Shown: piece after piece, positions 26,976 through 36,752 of the stretch
Numbering within the stretch: the stretch's first letter is position 1
How the letters are laid out: each line of letters starts with the position of its first letter
Assembly (NCBI RefSeq): GCF_020700235.1
Contig: NZ_CP085306.1
Span: forward strand, 1 to 64,000
Length of the DNA stretch: 64,000 nt
Source of the DNA: Haladaptatus pallidirubidus
GTDB taxonomy: Archaea; Halobacteriota; Halobacteria; Halobacteriales; Haladaptataceae
Direction of reading: 5' to 3'
The notes under the pieces: model-generated
The model's input: only the letters and a program-made list of their open reading frames with translations
The model's database searches: none
Told to the model about the DNA's origin: nothing
Position numbers and translations under genes: made by a program

Positions 26976-27527
26976 AGCTATCCTAGCTATCGGGCGCACT
27001 GTCAATAAAGATAGCTTCACTGGAAAGGGATATTTTCCTCACTACTATGTGAGAAACATCTCTGTCCCAACGTTGGAAAAAGATACTACCTAATCGGTAA
27101 AATGATATCACAGCAGAATGGTTTCCGGGCTTACCAGCCGCAGCAAATGACTAGGAGCTCTCGAAGTGTACCTACAGCAAGCAGGCGGCACTAACTAATC
27201 ACTCACGGACTCAATCCCCCACGTTCCAACTCTCCTCGTTCAAGCAACTTTTCAACCGTCGATGTACAGTTGTTCGCTCACCCTCAAGCGTCTCTGCCAC
27301 AGAGGGGTGACCGCCGGAAACTTTGACTCACGGATCGCTACAAGAATATTATTGCCGGACCGTTACCATTGGACACGTACTCCACAATGCACATGTGGGC
27401 TTCTTTTGCTACCGCAAATTCTGAGCCTCTCGGCTAGAGTGACGCTACTCTGCTAGGTATTCGCGCTATGTATTGCTGAGTCCCAGAACATGGTAAACTG
27501 GAAAAGATAGATGTAGCGTTTGGTTGT

Positions 27528-27704
27528 CTATTTTCGACTGAGAGTCGCTCCCGCAACAACTCCGCCAGCAACACCGAGAGCGGTCCACATAGCGAGATCA
27601 CCTGTCGCTATGCCAATGGCAGCTCCGACTCCAATTCCTACTCCTGTCCATACGCCCATGTTACCACCTCGAACTCTACTTTTTGCTGATGTTGCCATAT
27701 CCAT
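27528..27704 (-). CDS. small glycine-rich membrane protein
   Basis: 58 residues from the ATG at 27704 (or 56 from the next Met). After SAKSRVRGG comes a glycine-zipper hydrophobic pair: VWTGVGIGVGAAIGIATG and MWTALGVAGGVVAGATL. Probably an integral membrane microprotein. The longer upstream frame is AT-rich and looks non-coding. Confidence 0.55.
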   Translation of the reverse strand: MDMATSAKSRVRGGNMGVWTGVGIGVGAAIGIATGDLAMWTALGVAGGVVAGATLSRK

Positions 27705-27801
27705 ACTAAGGATAGCTATGAATATAATCATTCCTTGTTTAATAACCAAAGTAACGTTCATCACATAGGTGATAATCTGAACCACCGCAGCCCTTGAAAC
27801 T

Positions 27802-28000
27802 GCCGAGACGGCACAGAAACGCGCACAGACCGAACAGTTCGGCTTCCGCGTCGAAGCTCGTGACCAATGGGAGCTACGACAACCCCGCTAAAGACCACTA
27901 CGTCGTCCAGCGTGACGACGTGACGGGCAACACAATGGTGTGCACCTGCCCGCACCAGTGTCGAAGATTTCGCAGACAATGTCCAGACTGTAACTCTTAA
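27802..28000 (+). pseudogene. SWIM zinc-finger protein fragment (copy 1)
   Basis: AETAQKRAQTEQFGFRVEAR in one frame continues after a frame change as VTNGSYDNPAKDHYVVQRDD and CTCPHQ, then diverges. These match the N-terminal and first CxC part of the SWIM-domain protein seen better preserved at 33359-33768. It lacks the CxH half of the finger and has no start. Confidence 0.6.
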
Positions 28001-28180
28001 AGGTAGTTTTCAAGAGCACCATGGAGTGACTAACTTACTGAAGAACACCTTTAAACGTACAAAAGTAATTTTTCCTGAACTACCTAACCGAGAAATATGC
28101 GAACTGATATTTCTATTATTATTGATGTGAACTTAGGTACCGGGCAACGGGTATTTGTTACTGCAGTCTAGTTGTGGCGT

Positions 28181-28861
28181 ATGCCCGCCACAGTCGTCGA
28201 AGTTGAACTCAGTGGTGATGAATTCGCGCTCTCTCATACCCTATCTAGTATCGAGGGAATTGAATTCGAAATCGAACGCGTTGTCGCCCATGAAGACGAT
28301 CGTGTCATGCCATTTGTGTGGGTGAGTGGAGGAGACATTGACCGCGATGAGTTCGAAGCAGTCCTTGCTGATGACCCAAGCCTCGATCGGCTCGAATTAC
28401 TAGCTGATGTGGATGACGAGTGGTTGTATCAAATGGAATGGATCTCCGAGATTGAGACGCTCGTGCAAATTCTCGTTACGGAAGAGGCAACGATTCTCGC
28501 CGCGACTGGCAATAAAAACAGCTGGAATCTCCGTACCCTCTTTCCGGATCGGGATGCACTCTCTCGAACCCACGACTACTGCCAAGAGAAGGGACTCACG
28601 TTCGAAATTTTAAACATCTACCAGCTTGACGAAGGCCGCCAGGGTCGCTTTGGAATCACGGAAGATCAGCAAGAAGCACTCACACGGGCGTACGATGCTG
28701 GATATTACAGTATTCCCCGTAAGGCAACTGCCGAGGAGGTTGCTGATGAACTCGGAGTCTCTCACCAGGCTCTCTCCGAGCGCTTGCGACGTGGTCATGA
28801 GAGTCTAGTCAAAAATGCGTTGATCATCGGTCGTGGTGTTGATGAAAGAGAGAAAAAATAG
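28181..28861 (+). CDS. bacterio-opsin activator-type HTH regulator (HTH_10)
   Basis: 226 residues from ATG 28181 (the TTG three codons upstream is less likely). The N-terminal half is the GAF-like/BAT domain region (EFALSHTLSSIEGIEFEIER). The C-terminus has the conserved HTH_10: LTRAYDAGYYSIPRKATAEE and ELGVSHQALSERLRRGHESL. It belongs to the large haloarchaeal family of Bat-like regulators; the target genes are not obvious. Confidence 0.88.
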   Translation: MPATVVEVELSGDEFALSHTLSSIEGIEFEIERVVAHEDDRVMPFVWVSGGDIDRDEFEAVLADDPSLDRLELLADVDDEWLYQMEWISEIETLVQILVTEEATILAATGNKNSWNLRTLFPDRDALSRTHDYCQEKGLTFEILNIYQLDEGRQGRFGITEDQQEALTRAYDAGYYSIPRKATAEEVADELGVSHQALSERLRRGHESLVKNALIIGRGVDEREKK

Positions 28862-29257
28862 CAGAGCAATCTGTTTTCATCCACAGCTAGACGGAACATA
28901 CCCAATGAAGAGCGACTACGTAGGAGTAGCTACCAGGTAGGACTCTTAACGCTGGTGGAGGACGATACGTTTGCAGGCTCTGGGACGCGATGTTCGACGA
29001 CGCCGCAATCATCATCTTCCCAAAGTGTCGAGGTTTGGTGACGAGCGCAACACTTGACTGCCGTTTCTCTGGAGCCCTGTACGCTATCAGCCATTACATG
29101 TCTCGTACAGTCCACGCTCTGAATTGCTCAGTCCGTGGTGCCTATGTATCGATCTTGGGGTGGGTTTGTGGAGGTGGTTGTAAGCTCTGCTCGAGGTGGT
29201 CACACCGATGAGCGACCCCACTCTTATCCGAGTTGGTCTCCTTATTGTAAGGGATGG

Positions 29258-29585
29258 CAGATGACAGATAGAGCCGAGACGAGCAAGCGGATAACGAAGA
29301 GCGACGCCAGCGAGAGCGGGAACTAGAGGAGGCCCGTGATCGCGCCGATGAAGCCGAACCGATGCCCAACGACCCGGTGAGCAGCTTGGTGACCTTGATG
29401 AAGCGCTCGAAACCCATGATTATCCGACCACGACGAACGAATTAGTCGAGGCCTATGGCGACTATGAGATCGAAACTCAGGGCGGGTGGAACTCCCTCGA
29501 GGAAGTGCTTGTTTCAACCGATAACCAAACGTATAAATCCGCCGATGACGTTCGAAACCGGATACAGGGACTAATACGTCGCTAA
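29258..29585 (+). pseudogene. DUF5789-like protein, nonsense and frameshift
   Basis: ATG GCA GAT GAC AGA is followed at once by TAG. The frame then continues QRERELEEARDRADEAEP and shifts near 29380 into GEQLGDLDEALETHDYPTTT and ends in ADDVRNRIQGLIRR. The second half is clearly related to the intact gene at 31024-31278. Two lesions make this a pseudogene. 28862-29257 holds no recognisable gene. Confidence 0.65.
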
Positions 29586-29650
29586 TACATACGATCCAAC
29601 CCGTGATTCGGCGACTGCTTTTATGGAGGATGCGAGCAAATATTAATGTT

Positions 29651-30838
29651 ATGAAAGGAATACGAATCGGAAGCATCTTCGGGATTCCTATCCAACTCAA
29701 CTGGACCTTCCTTCTCGTCCTCCCGCTGTTCGCGTGGCTCATCGGCCGGGACGTGGGGAACTTCGTGACGGTGCTCCAGAGCGTCTTCGGCGTCGAGATC
29801 GAGATTGCCACGCTCACGGGTGGTCTTTTCCCCTACGCGCTGGGAACTGCGTCGGCCGTCGGACTGTTCGCCTGCGTGCTCCTACACGAGCTCGGGCACT
29901 CTGCCGTGGCGATACAACACGGCTACGACATCGACTCAATTACGCTCTGGCTGTTAGGCGGCGTCGCCCAGTTCTCGGAGATTCCCGAAGACTGGAAGAT
30001 CGAACTGCAGGTCGCCGTCGCCGGGCCCGTCGTCAGTGTCGCGCTCGGCGCCCTCAGCTACGGCGGCCTGGCGGTCGTGTCGACTGGGTCGAACGTGCTC
30101 CTCTTCCTGTTCGGCTACTTCGCGCTGATGAACGTCACTCTCGCCGCGTTCAACATGCTCCCAGGCTTCCCGATGGACGGTGGGCGAGTCCTCCGAGCAC
30201 TCCTCGCGCGCTCCGAGAAGCGCAGCCACGCTCGGGCGACCCAACTCGCGGCGGAGGTCGGGAAGGGATTCGCCTTCCTGCTCGGCCTGTTCGGGCTCCT
30301 CGGATTCAACCTCTGGCTCGTCGTGCTGGCCTTCTTCATCTACATCGGCGCGTCCGGTGAGGCCCAGCAGACAGTCATGCGCGCAGCCTTCCGCGGCGTC
30401 ACCGTCGACGACGTCATGACCGGTACGGAGAACCTCAAGACCGTCTCTCCCGCCGACTCCGTGGCCGACCTAATGGAGCGGATGTTCAGTGAGCGCCACA
30501 CGGGCTACCCCGTCGTCGCGGACGGTCGCCTCGCCGGGATGGTCACCCTGCAGGATACTCAGCCGGTCAAGGAGGTTGAACGCGACGCCATGACGGTTGA
30601 AGACGTAATGAGCAAGGACCTTGCGAGCGTCACCCCCCGGACCGACGCACTTGACGCGCTCAAGGCCATGCAGAAACACGATGTCGGCCGGCTCCCGGTC
30701 GTCAACGTGAACGGTGAACTCGTCGGTATCATCTCTCGAACGGATCTGATGACGGCCTTCGACATCATCCAGTCCAGCGGGACTCCGGAGGCCGTAAAGT
30801 CCAGAATGTCTCGGGGTCGACCAGTGCGAAGCCAATGA
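29651..30838 (+). CDS. M50-family site-2 protease with CBS domains
   Basis: 395 residues from ATG 29651 (MKGIRIGSIFGIPIQLNWTF). Several membrane helices carry the zinc-protease motif LLHELGHSAVAI (HExxH) and NMLPGFPMDGGRVLRAL, which supplies the third ligand Asp. Two CBS domains follow (VDDVMTGTENLKTVSP, VEDVMSKDLASVTPRT). It would perform intramembrane cleavage, perhaps gated by nucleotides bound to the CBS pair. It is markedly GC-richer than its surroundings, pointing to a different origin. Confidence 0.93.
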   Translation: MKGIRIGSIFGIPIQLNWTFLLVLPLFAWLIGRDVGNFVTVLQSVFGVEIEIATLTGGLFPYALGTASAVGLFACVLLHELGHSAVAIQHGYDIDSITLWLLGGVAQFSEIPEDWKIELQVAVAGPVVSVALGALSYGGLAVVSTGSNVLLFLFGYFALMNVTLAAFNMLPGFPMDGGRVLRALLARSEKRSHARATQLAAEVGKGFAFLLGLFGLLGFNLWLVVLAFFIYIGASGEAQQTVMRAAFRGVTVDDVMTGTENLKTVSPADSVADLMERMFSERHTGYPVVADGRLAGMVTLQDTQPVKEVERDAMTVEDVMSKDLASVTPRTDALDALKAMQKHDVGRLPVVNVNGELVGIISRTDLMTAFDIIQSSGTPEAVKSRMSRGRPVRSQ

Positions 30839-31023
30839 GGCGGTGGTTCACGCGCTCGACTCGGCTCCCGGCGGTGAGATGTCGGTTAGCTGGACGGCCG
30901 AGATTATCAGAGTCAGATTGATAGACTCTCTGAGCAAGCGATCGCGGTAAAACACTATAACAGAAAACTGCTATCCAACTACAGGTGCAGTATCAAAACA
31001 GACAACGCTGCGAGACCGGTCTT

Positions 31024-31278
31024 CTATTTTTCTCGGTTTAGCTGATTTAGTACATCGTTTCGGACTTCGCCTGCGGAGTCGTATGTTTTCTTGTCGACTG
31101 AATTAAGCACTTCTTCGATGGATTGTGTGCCGCCCGACGATTCGACCTCATAGTCGCCATACGCTGCAACCAATTCATCTAGTGTCACTGGATAGTCTTG
31201 ACCTTCGAGGATCTCATCAAAGTCACCAAGTTCACCGCCTTGTGCTCGTTCCTCGATTGATAGTGGATCATCACTCAC
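31024..31278 (-). CDS. DUF5789-family small protein
   Basis: 84 residues from a GTG at 31278. The core is GELGDFDEILEGQDYPVTLD, ELVAAYGDYEVE and TYDSAGEVRNDVLN, matching the second half of the pseudogene at 29258. Small acidic haloarchaeal proteins of this kind have no assigned function. Confidence 0.75.
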   Translation of the reverse strand: MSDDPLSIEERAQGGELGDFDEILEGQDYPVTLDELVAAYGDYEVESSGGTQSIEEVLNSVDKKTYDSAGEVRNDVLNQLNREK

Positions 31279-31562
31279 AAACCGTTGTAGATTCGCAAGT
31301 CAGAATAAGGTGTTGGCTGATTCACCGGATGGTTAGCAGCGATGTACTAAATGAGTAGGTGGCGAGATGACCATCTATCGGTTCTAGTGTGGCCGTTGTA
31401 AGCAACTTTGCTTTCGTTCAGTTCGAATATACGATCGTCGGTTAGGGTTGACGTTATTGATTGGACTCTTATTCGGGATGGACGAGTATCCCAGACCATA
31501 CTCGCTGCCCCATCGCTAACTTACCCACCAGCCTCATCAGGCTAGAGCTCCCACTTTTAAAT

Positions 31563-32993
31563 ATGAGTTCAGATCAGCATCACCTGCGTGATACAGACAC
31601 AGAAGAACGATTCGAGTTCAAGAAAGAACAGCGAGCCGCCGTCAAGTCCGGCAAAGGGCTAACCGAAGAGGTCGTTCGCCTCATCAGCGAGGACAAGGAC
31701 GAACCCGAATGGATGCTCCAGCGCCGCCTCCGTGCACTGGAACATTACCAGAACATGCCCCTGCCGACGGACTGGCCCGGCCAGCCCGATCTCACGGAAC
31801 TCGATATAGAAGAGATTATACCCTATATTCGCCCGGACGTCGACAAGCGTGAAGGGGCGGACAGCTGGGACGACCTGCCGGACGACATCAAGGACACGTT
31901 CGAGAAGCTGGGGATTCCGGAAGCGGAGCGCAAGGCGCTTTCCGGCGTCGGTGCCCAGTACGAGTCCGAGGTCGTCTACCAGAACATGCAGGAGCAGTGG
32001 GAGGAAAAGGGCGTTGTCTTCTGCAACATGGATGAAGCCGTCCAAGAGCATGAGAACCTTGTCAAGGAGTACTTCATGACGAAGTGCGTGCCGCCGAGCG
32101 ACAACAAGTTCGCGGCGCTCCACGGTGCGGTCTGGTCGGGCGGCTCGTTCGTTTACGTCCCCGAGGACGTGACGGTGCAGATGCCCGTTCAGGCGTACTT
32201 CCGCATGAACTCCGAGGGGATGGGGCAGTTCGAGCACACGCTCATCATTGCCGAGGAAGGCTCCGAAGTCCATTATATCGAGGGCTGTTCCGCACCGAAG
32301 TACGGCAGCCACAACCTCCACTCCGGCGGCGTCGAAGTGTTTGTGGACGAAGACGCTCACGTCCAGTATTCGACCGTGCAGAACTGGTCGAAGAACACCT
32401 TCAACCTGAACACCAAGCGCGCCATCGTCGAAGCCGGTGGCCGAATGGAGTGGGTGTCTGGTAGCATGGGATCGAAGGCAACGATGCTCTACCCGTGTTC
32501 AATCCTGAAGGGTCGCGGCGCGAGCGCCAACCAGATTTCAATCGCATTCGCTGGCGAAGGACAGAACATCGACACCGGCGCGAAAGTGTACCACAACGCG
32601 CCCCGCACCAACTCCACCATCGAGTCGAAATCCATCAGCAAGGACGGCGGTCGCACGAACTACCGCGGCCTCGTCCACATCAGCGACGGCGCGGTGGATT
32701 CGTCCACGTCGGTCGAATGTGACGCGCTGATGTTCGACAACGAATCCACGTCGGACACCATGCCGTACATGGAAATCAACGAAGATCGCGTGGACGTCGC
32801 CCACGAGGCAACGGTCGGTAAAATCGGCGACGAGGACGTGTTCTACCTCCAGAGCCGCGGATTGGACGACGACGACGCGAAACAGATGATCGTGAGCGGG
32901 TTCATCGAACCCATCACGGAGGAACTCCCAATCGAGTACGCGGTCGAACTCAACCGCCTCATCGAACTCGAAATGGAAGGCAGTCTTGGCTGA
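31563..32993 (+). CDS. sufB: Fe-S cluster assembly protein SufB
   Basis: 476 residues from ATG 31563. Core SufB sequences: EYFMTKCVPPSDNKFAALHG, HYIEGCSAPKYGSHNLHSGG, VSGSMGSKATMLYPC, IDTGAKVYHNAPRTNSTIES, SRGLDDDDAKQMIVSGFIEP. It forms the scaffold with SufC and SufD. Neither partner is present here, so this is a stand-alone, GC-rich copy, either transferred or supplementing the chromosomal suf operon. Confidence 0.95.
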   Translation: MSSDQHHLRDTDTEERFEFKKEQRAAVKSGKGLTEEVVRLISEDKDEPEWMLQRRLRALEHYQNMPLPTDWPGQPDLTELDIEEIIPYIRPDVDKREGADSWDDLPDDIKDTFEKLGIPEAERKALSGVGAQYESEVVYQNMQEQWEEKGVVFCNMDEAVQEHENLVKEYFMTKCVPPSDNKFAALHGAVWSGGSFVYVPEDVTVQMPVQAYFRMNSEGMGQFEHTLIIAEEGSEVHYIEGCSAPKYGSHNLHSGGVEVFVDEDAHVQYSTVQNWSKNTFNLNTKRAIVEAGGRMEWVSGSMGSKATMLYPCSILKGRGASANQISIAFAGEGQNIDTGAKVYHNAPRTNSTIESKSISKDGGRTNYRGLVHISDGAVDSSTSVECDALMFDNESTSDTMPYMEINEDRVDVAHEATVGKIGDEDVFYLQSRGLDDDDAKQMIVSGFIEPITEELPIEYAVELNRLIELEMEGSLG

Positions 32994-33009
32994 TCTGTTG
33001 ATATAAAGA

Positions 33010-33240
33010 TTAGAGCGGATCGTTGTATTGGTCGGCCGGATCCTGTTGCTCATCGACAGCTTGCGTAAACAGATTTTCATCCAACTCCGCTTCGGATTCA
33101 TCACCAGTTTCCTGGGCCGATAACCCCAATGTGAGAAGCTCTTCGATCGCTTGTTCTCGATTCAGAAAATCACCTTGTTCGACAAGGCGATCAATATCAC
33201 TCTCGATACGGTCAGGCAAGGCTACCTCAAACGTGGCCAT
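33010..33240 (-). CDS. ribbon-helix-helix-like small protein
   Basis: 76 residues from the ATG at 33240 (two further Met codons lie just upstream). It opens MATFEVALPDRIESDIDRLV and continues GDFLNREQAIEELLTLGL, a beta strand plus two helices as in CopG/RHH DNA-binding proteins, then an acidic tail. It is convergent with sufB. It may be an autoregulator or antitoxin; no toxin partner is seen. Confidence 0.7.
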   Translation of the reverse strand: MATFEVALPDRIESDIDRLVEQGDFLNREQAIEELLTLGLSAQETGDESEAELDENLFTQAVDEQQDPADQYNDPL

Positions 33241-33358
33241 GGACATAATCATGTTCTAGAGACAGATTAACTCTCGGGCTCCTTTCTCGATGCGTAGTAG
33301 TGTTATTCCTCGATGCTTGCTGTTTCCTATTCTTTCCTAGGGACACCCCCTGAACTCC

Positions 33359-33768
33359 ATGAATACAAAACAATCTGCACCCCATGACGCTGACGAGACG
33401 GCACAGAAACGCGCACAGGCCGAACAGTTTTTCTTCGAAATGCCCCCGGACTCGTCGACGTCACCAACGAGAGCCACGACAAGCCCGCAGCCCACCAATA
33501 CACAGTCTCCATCGACGACATAACCAACGAACTGATGGCCTGCACGTGCCCGCACCACGTCCACCGCAACGCTGTCTGCAAACACATGGCCGCCGTCGAA
33601 AACGCAGCCGAAGAGGGAACACTCGACGCATTCCCCTCGGACGACGAGCGTCTCAGTGGCCCGTACACCGGCTACGACAAATACGGCACCGTCGATCACA
33701 CCTACTGGACGTGTGAAAACTGTGATGCGGAAGCCACCCGGAAGGGCGCACTCACCGACTGCTGCTAA
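33359..33768 (+). pseudogene. SWIM zinc-finger protein, frameshifted (copy 2)
   Basis: It starts MNTKQSAPHDADETAQKRAQ. Near 33440 the frame changes to LVDVTNESHDKPAAHQYTVS, followed by the SWIM finger CTCPHHVHRNAVCKHMAAVE (CxC...CxH). It ends in an extra Cys cluster, TYWTCENCDAEA and TDCC, unlike other copies. The finger is intact, but N- and C-terminal parts are in different frames. SWIM domains bind DNA or proteins. Confidence 0.7.
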
Positions 33769-33840
33769 TCCCGTCTTACTTTTTTCAGTTCTGTCACGCC
33801 AAACAACGCTGTCAGATGTTACCCAGCGAACGCTGACCGA

Positions 33841-34092
33841 GTGCGCGGCTGGTTCGACCGCGACAACACACCGACGACTGAACGGAACCTGCTCGACCGT
33901 GCTCAAGAGCATGCGGCGGACGTCGCCGCTGAGCATTTCCCAGATTTGCCGGTTGAGGCGATTGCGTGGGAGGTGTCCCACCGACGACAGAGATCGGCAG
34001 GTGCGACGAAATACGACCCTGCGACCGGCGAGATAGCGATCTCGCTCGCGTGGGACGCTTTCGAGTAACACGGCTGGGAGCAATTCAATCAG
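33841..34092 (+). pseudogene. SprT-like metalloprotease, N-terminal relic (copy A)
   Basis: RNLLDRAQEHAADVAAEHFP, LPVEAIAWEVSHRRQR and GATKYDPATGEIAISLAWDA match the first part of the SprT-like gene at 37425. A TAA cuts in after WDAFE, followed by HGWEQF. The HExxH region is missing. It follows the SWIM pseudogene in the same order as in the second copy of this set. Confidence 0.6.
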
Positions 34093-34096
34093 TAAT

Positions 34097-34396
34097 CTAC
34101 TCGCTTCTTCGAACGACAACAGTATCTCCAGCGACGGAAATGCAGCACCCGTTAAAGCTGAACGTCACCGAATTCTCCTTGTGGTCGGTTCGTCTACTCG
34201 ATTCACTGAAAAGGCCGTCAAGGTGAACAGGATCCATCACAGAGTAGAGTGGATCGAGGTCGATCACTGGCGTGTTCGTAAGGGCAGCAGTTGCCCGAAC
34301 GACGGCTTCACTCGGTGATTCTCCCTCCCCGATTTCATAAGTGAGTTCGGTGGCTTGGCTGGCAGTCTCGTTATCGTCTGATGAATCATTTGTCAT
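34097..34396 (-). CDS. HalOD1-domain protein
   Basis: 99 residues with the HalOD1 pattern: YEIGEGESPSEAVVRATAAL, then VIDLDPLYSVMDPVHLDGLF, ending in a beta hairpin CISVAGDTVVVRRS. HalOD1 is a haloarchaeal output domain of unknown mechanism. It starts 2 bp after the sensor-like HTH gene and is probably co-transcribed with it. Confidence 0.85.
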   Translation of the reverse strand: MTNDSSDDNETASQATELTYEIGEGESPSEAVVRATAALTNTPVIDLDPLYSVMDPVHLDGLFSESSRRTDHKENSVTFSFNGCCISVAGDTVVVRRSE

Positions 34397-34398
34397 TG

Positions 34399-35250
34399 TT
34401 ACGAATGGATCTCACTTTGGAAATCGGGACTCTGGTAGTCGAGGTGATTGAGTCGTGGTCCAAGTAATTCTCGAACGAGGACGACTAGTGGGTTGTCTTC
34501 GCCGTCTCCAACTATTGTCCTCTCCTCTGGGTAACTGCTATCGGAGTTCGGCTCATCCAAAATGGCGAGCATGACCTTTCGGCGGTCGACAAGAACCAGG
34601 CGACCGACTGTCGGGTACCCTGATGGCGCTCTCAACCATGCACGCTGGGGTTCCCAAAGCGTGACCTCGGGCAGACGTTTGCGACAGAGATCGCAGACCT
34701 CGGGATTCTGTGACCCCTGATACAGCTCTACACCTCGGTTGATAGCGTCTTCCGCGTGGCTAAGACACTTCTCTTCGAGCAAATCAGTGCTGACGTACAT
34801 GCAGAACAGTTCTTCCTCCGCCTCGTCGGCAAGTTGTCTGCCGTACTCGATCGCTGCCTGATGGCCTTCAAGAACCCCGATCGTGTTCTCGGTAGATTGG
34901 GAATCGGTTGGAAACTTCGCCAGCAACTGGTCAAAAACGTCCTCGTCGAGCCAGTCGATCTCAGGTACTACATCGGTCCGAGACGAAACGATGTTCTCCT
35001 CTAGATCGTAGTCAACCACCTCGTATTCTGCGAGTCTTGGGAGAGAGTTATGATGCAACGAGAGTCGTTCCTGTTTGAGCTGACGTTCGTACTCGTCAGC
35101 GCTGATCATCGTCTCATCTCGTTTGACTAGCTGTTCGGCCAGCTCGGTCACATGGAGCGGCCTATTGGCATCTTCAAGCACAGCCAGTATCTCCCGATAG
35201 TGGGGATCGGATAGAATAGCCGTCCTATTTCGACGCACATTGCTAGTCAT
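34399..35250 (-). CDS. winged-helix sensor-type regulator
   Basis: 283 residues. The N-terminal winged helix includes SDPHYREILAVLEDANRPLH and VTELAEQLVK. A middle helix-rich part follows, and a C-terminal domain contains CLSHAEDAINRGVELYQGSQ and VTLWEPQRAWLRAP with two Cys (CDLC) that could bind metal. The arrangement recalls haloarchaeal HTH proteins with a PLD/TrmB-like sensor domain. It is paired with HalOD1, so it probably regulates locally; no ligand is evident. Confidence 0.7.
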   Translation of the reverse strand: MTSNVRRNRTAILSDPHYREILAVLEDANRPLHVTELAEQLVKRDETMISADEYERQLKQERLSLHHNSLPRLAEYEVVDYDLEENIVSSRTDVVPEIDWLDEDVFDQLLAKFPTDSQSTENTIGVLEGHQAAIEYGRQLADEAEEELFCMYVSTDLLEEKCLSHAEDAINRGVELYQGSQNPEVCDLCRKRLPEVTLWEPQRAWLRAPSGYPTVGRLVLVDRRKVMLAILDEPNSDSSYPEERTIVGDGEDNPLVVLVRELLGPRLNHLDYQSPDFQSEIHS

Positions 35251-35312
35251 ATTATTCCAACACTATCGCTCAACACCGATAAGTTGTCTGGCCCGTAACA
35301 GACTGTAGTAAG

Positions 35313-35537
35313 ACCGGCAAGCTAATGGCCTGTGCATGTCCGCACCACGTCCACCGTAACGCTTACTGCAAACACATGGCCGCCGTCGAAAACGCGACCG
35401 AGAACGGAACACTCGACGCTTTCCCGTCCGAGGACTACGAAGACGATGCCGAACCAGAAGACTGCGACCGTGAGGACCTTGGTGGCTTCCCGTGTTAGGA
35501 ATGCATAAAAACGGATCGGCGAGAGATTCCAGAGTAA
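35313..35537 (+). pseudogene. SWIM zinc-finger protein fragment (copy 3)
   Basis: TGKLMACACPHHVHRNAYCK with HMAAVENATENGTLDAFPSE and EDCDREDLGGFPC, then an in-frame TAG and KTDRREIPE. This is the central and C-terminal part of the same SWIM protein, without its N-terminus. 35538-35846 holds nothing else recognisable. Confidence 0.65.
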
Positions 35538-35846
35538 CTCCTCTCTTAGCCCCTCTTCTCTATAGCCCGTCAACAAACGCTTCCGTAAATCGCTGATCAG
35601 TGTCCACTCCTGAAGTGTATCCACACTGTGATCGTTAAGAGTGACAACTGTATCGCGCCAGAGACACCGCCGGCTTTTCCGTCTGGGCGCGTACGTATTG
35701 CAGATGGGAATGTTATGACAAGTACCGTGCCGATTCACTCACCAGAACGAGTGAGACGGCCGAATTTGATGGGAGGAAACGAAGGATCAAGAACGAGTGA
35801 TAGACCGATTCTCACATGAAGACGGTATGTGGTTGACTGTCAGATT

Positions 35847-36422
35847 CTACCCGAGGATGTATTCGAGGACGGGGTAGCGCTCGACGAGCGCCTGGCCGCC
35901 GATCTCGTACTGTTCGATGTACGCGTCGAGGCCGAGGATGCGGCCGGCACCGAACGCGGCAACGGCCAGGAATACGAGCATGTACGCGAAGTCGCCATTG
36001 ATTACACCGTGGGCAATATCCCAGTTCCCGAAGTAGAACATGAGCATCATGAGCGCGCCGAAGAACGCCGCGAGGCGGACGACCGCGCCGACGAGCAGTC
36101 CAAGACCGATGAACAGTTCGCCCCACGGGACAGCGACGTTCGCGAATTCGACGAACCACGGGGTCGAGCCCATCCAGGCGAATAGGCCGGCGATCGGGTT
36201 GCCGTTGGTCGCGGCGACGTTCGCCAGGTAGCCACCGGCCGAGAACGGTTCGGCGGCGACGATTTTCGTGAATCCCGAGTATGCGAACGCCCAACCCATC
36301 ATGAGCCGAAGCGCGAGGACGAACCAGGCAGAGAGGCTGTGCGCACGGGTGCCGACCGTGTAGCCGCCGATGGTACTTTCGAAGGTGTTGCGAGTGTCTG
36401 GAGAGATGGTGGATGCAGTCAT
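35847..36422 (-). CDS. DoxX-family membrane protein
   Basis: 191 residues, GC-rich. RLMMGWAFAYSGFTKI, VPWGELFIGLGLLVGAVVRL and MFYFGNWDIAHGVINGDFAY are DoxX hallmarks, spread over four membrane helices. DoxX proteins are linked to thiosulfate:quinone oxidation in some archaea and to redox stress elsewhere; no oxidase partner lies nearby. Confidence 0.88.
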   Translation of the reverse strand: MTASTISPDTRNTFESTIGGYTVGTRAHSLSAWFVLALRLMMGWAFAYSGFTKIVAAEPFSAGGYLANVAATNGNPIAGLFAWMGSTPWFVEFANVAVPWGELFIGLGLLVGAVVRLAAFFGALMMLMFYFGNWDIAHGVINGDFAYMLVFLAVAAFGAGRILGLDAYIEQYEIGGQALVERYPVLEYILG

Positions 36423-36554
36423 GGTATCGGAAGAAAAACTTCCTACTTTCTAAAACAACGGCAAATTATATATGTGTATTTAGATAGGCTGTGTCATGAA
36501 TTTGTATTGGTTATAAAAATTATTTATTTTTGCTATCGACTCATTTTTGTCTCG

Positions 36555-36662
36555 GTGAATGGCGACGAGAGCGGGCCACCAGAGGACTGTGACTGCGATG
36601 ATCTCAGTGACTTTCCGTACTGGCCGTGCGTGAGAACGGGCCGGAAGGAACTGCCGAACTAA
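36555..36662 (+). pseudogene. SWIM zinc-finger protein, C-terminal tail only (copy 4)
   Basis: PEDCDCDDLSDFPYWPCVRT followed by GRKELPN and a stop is the characteristic C-terminus of the haloarchaeal SWIM protein, separated from any finger domain. Confidence 0.6.
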
Positions 36663-36752
36663 ACTCTGCCCTCTCTCACTGAGTTGATTTTCAACCGGCA
36701 GTATTTAGACATTAGCCAAGAAGTAAGCGTCTAGAAGGATTTCACACACCTA

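Noticed and set aside
30115..32722. Long antisense ORFs opposite the M50 protease and SufB
   Set aside because: Shadows of strongly biased GC3 codon use in the real genes.
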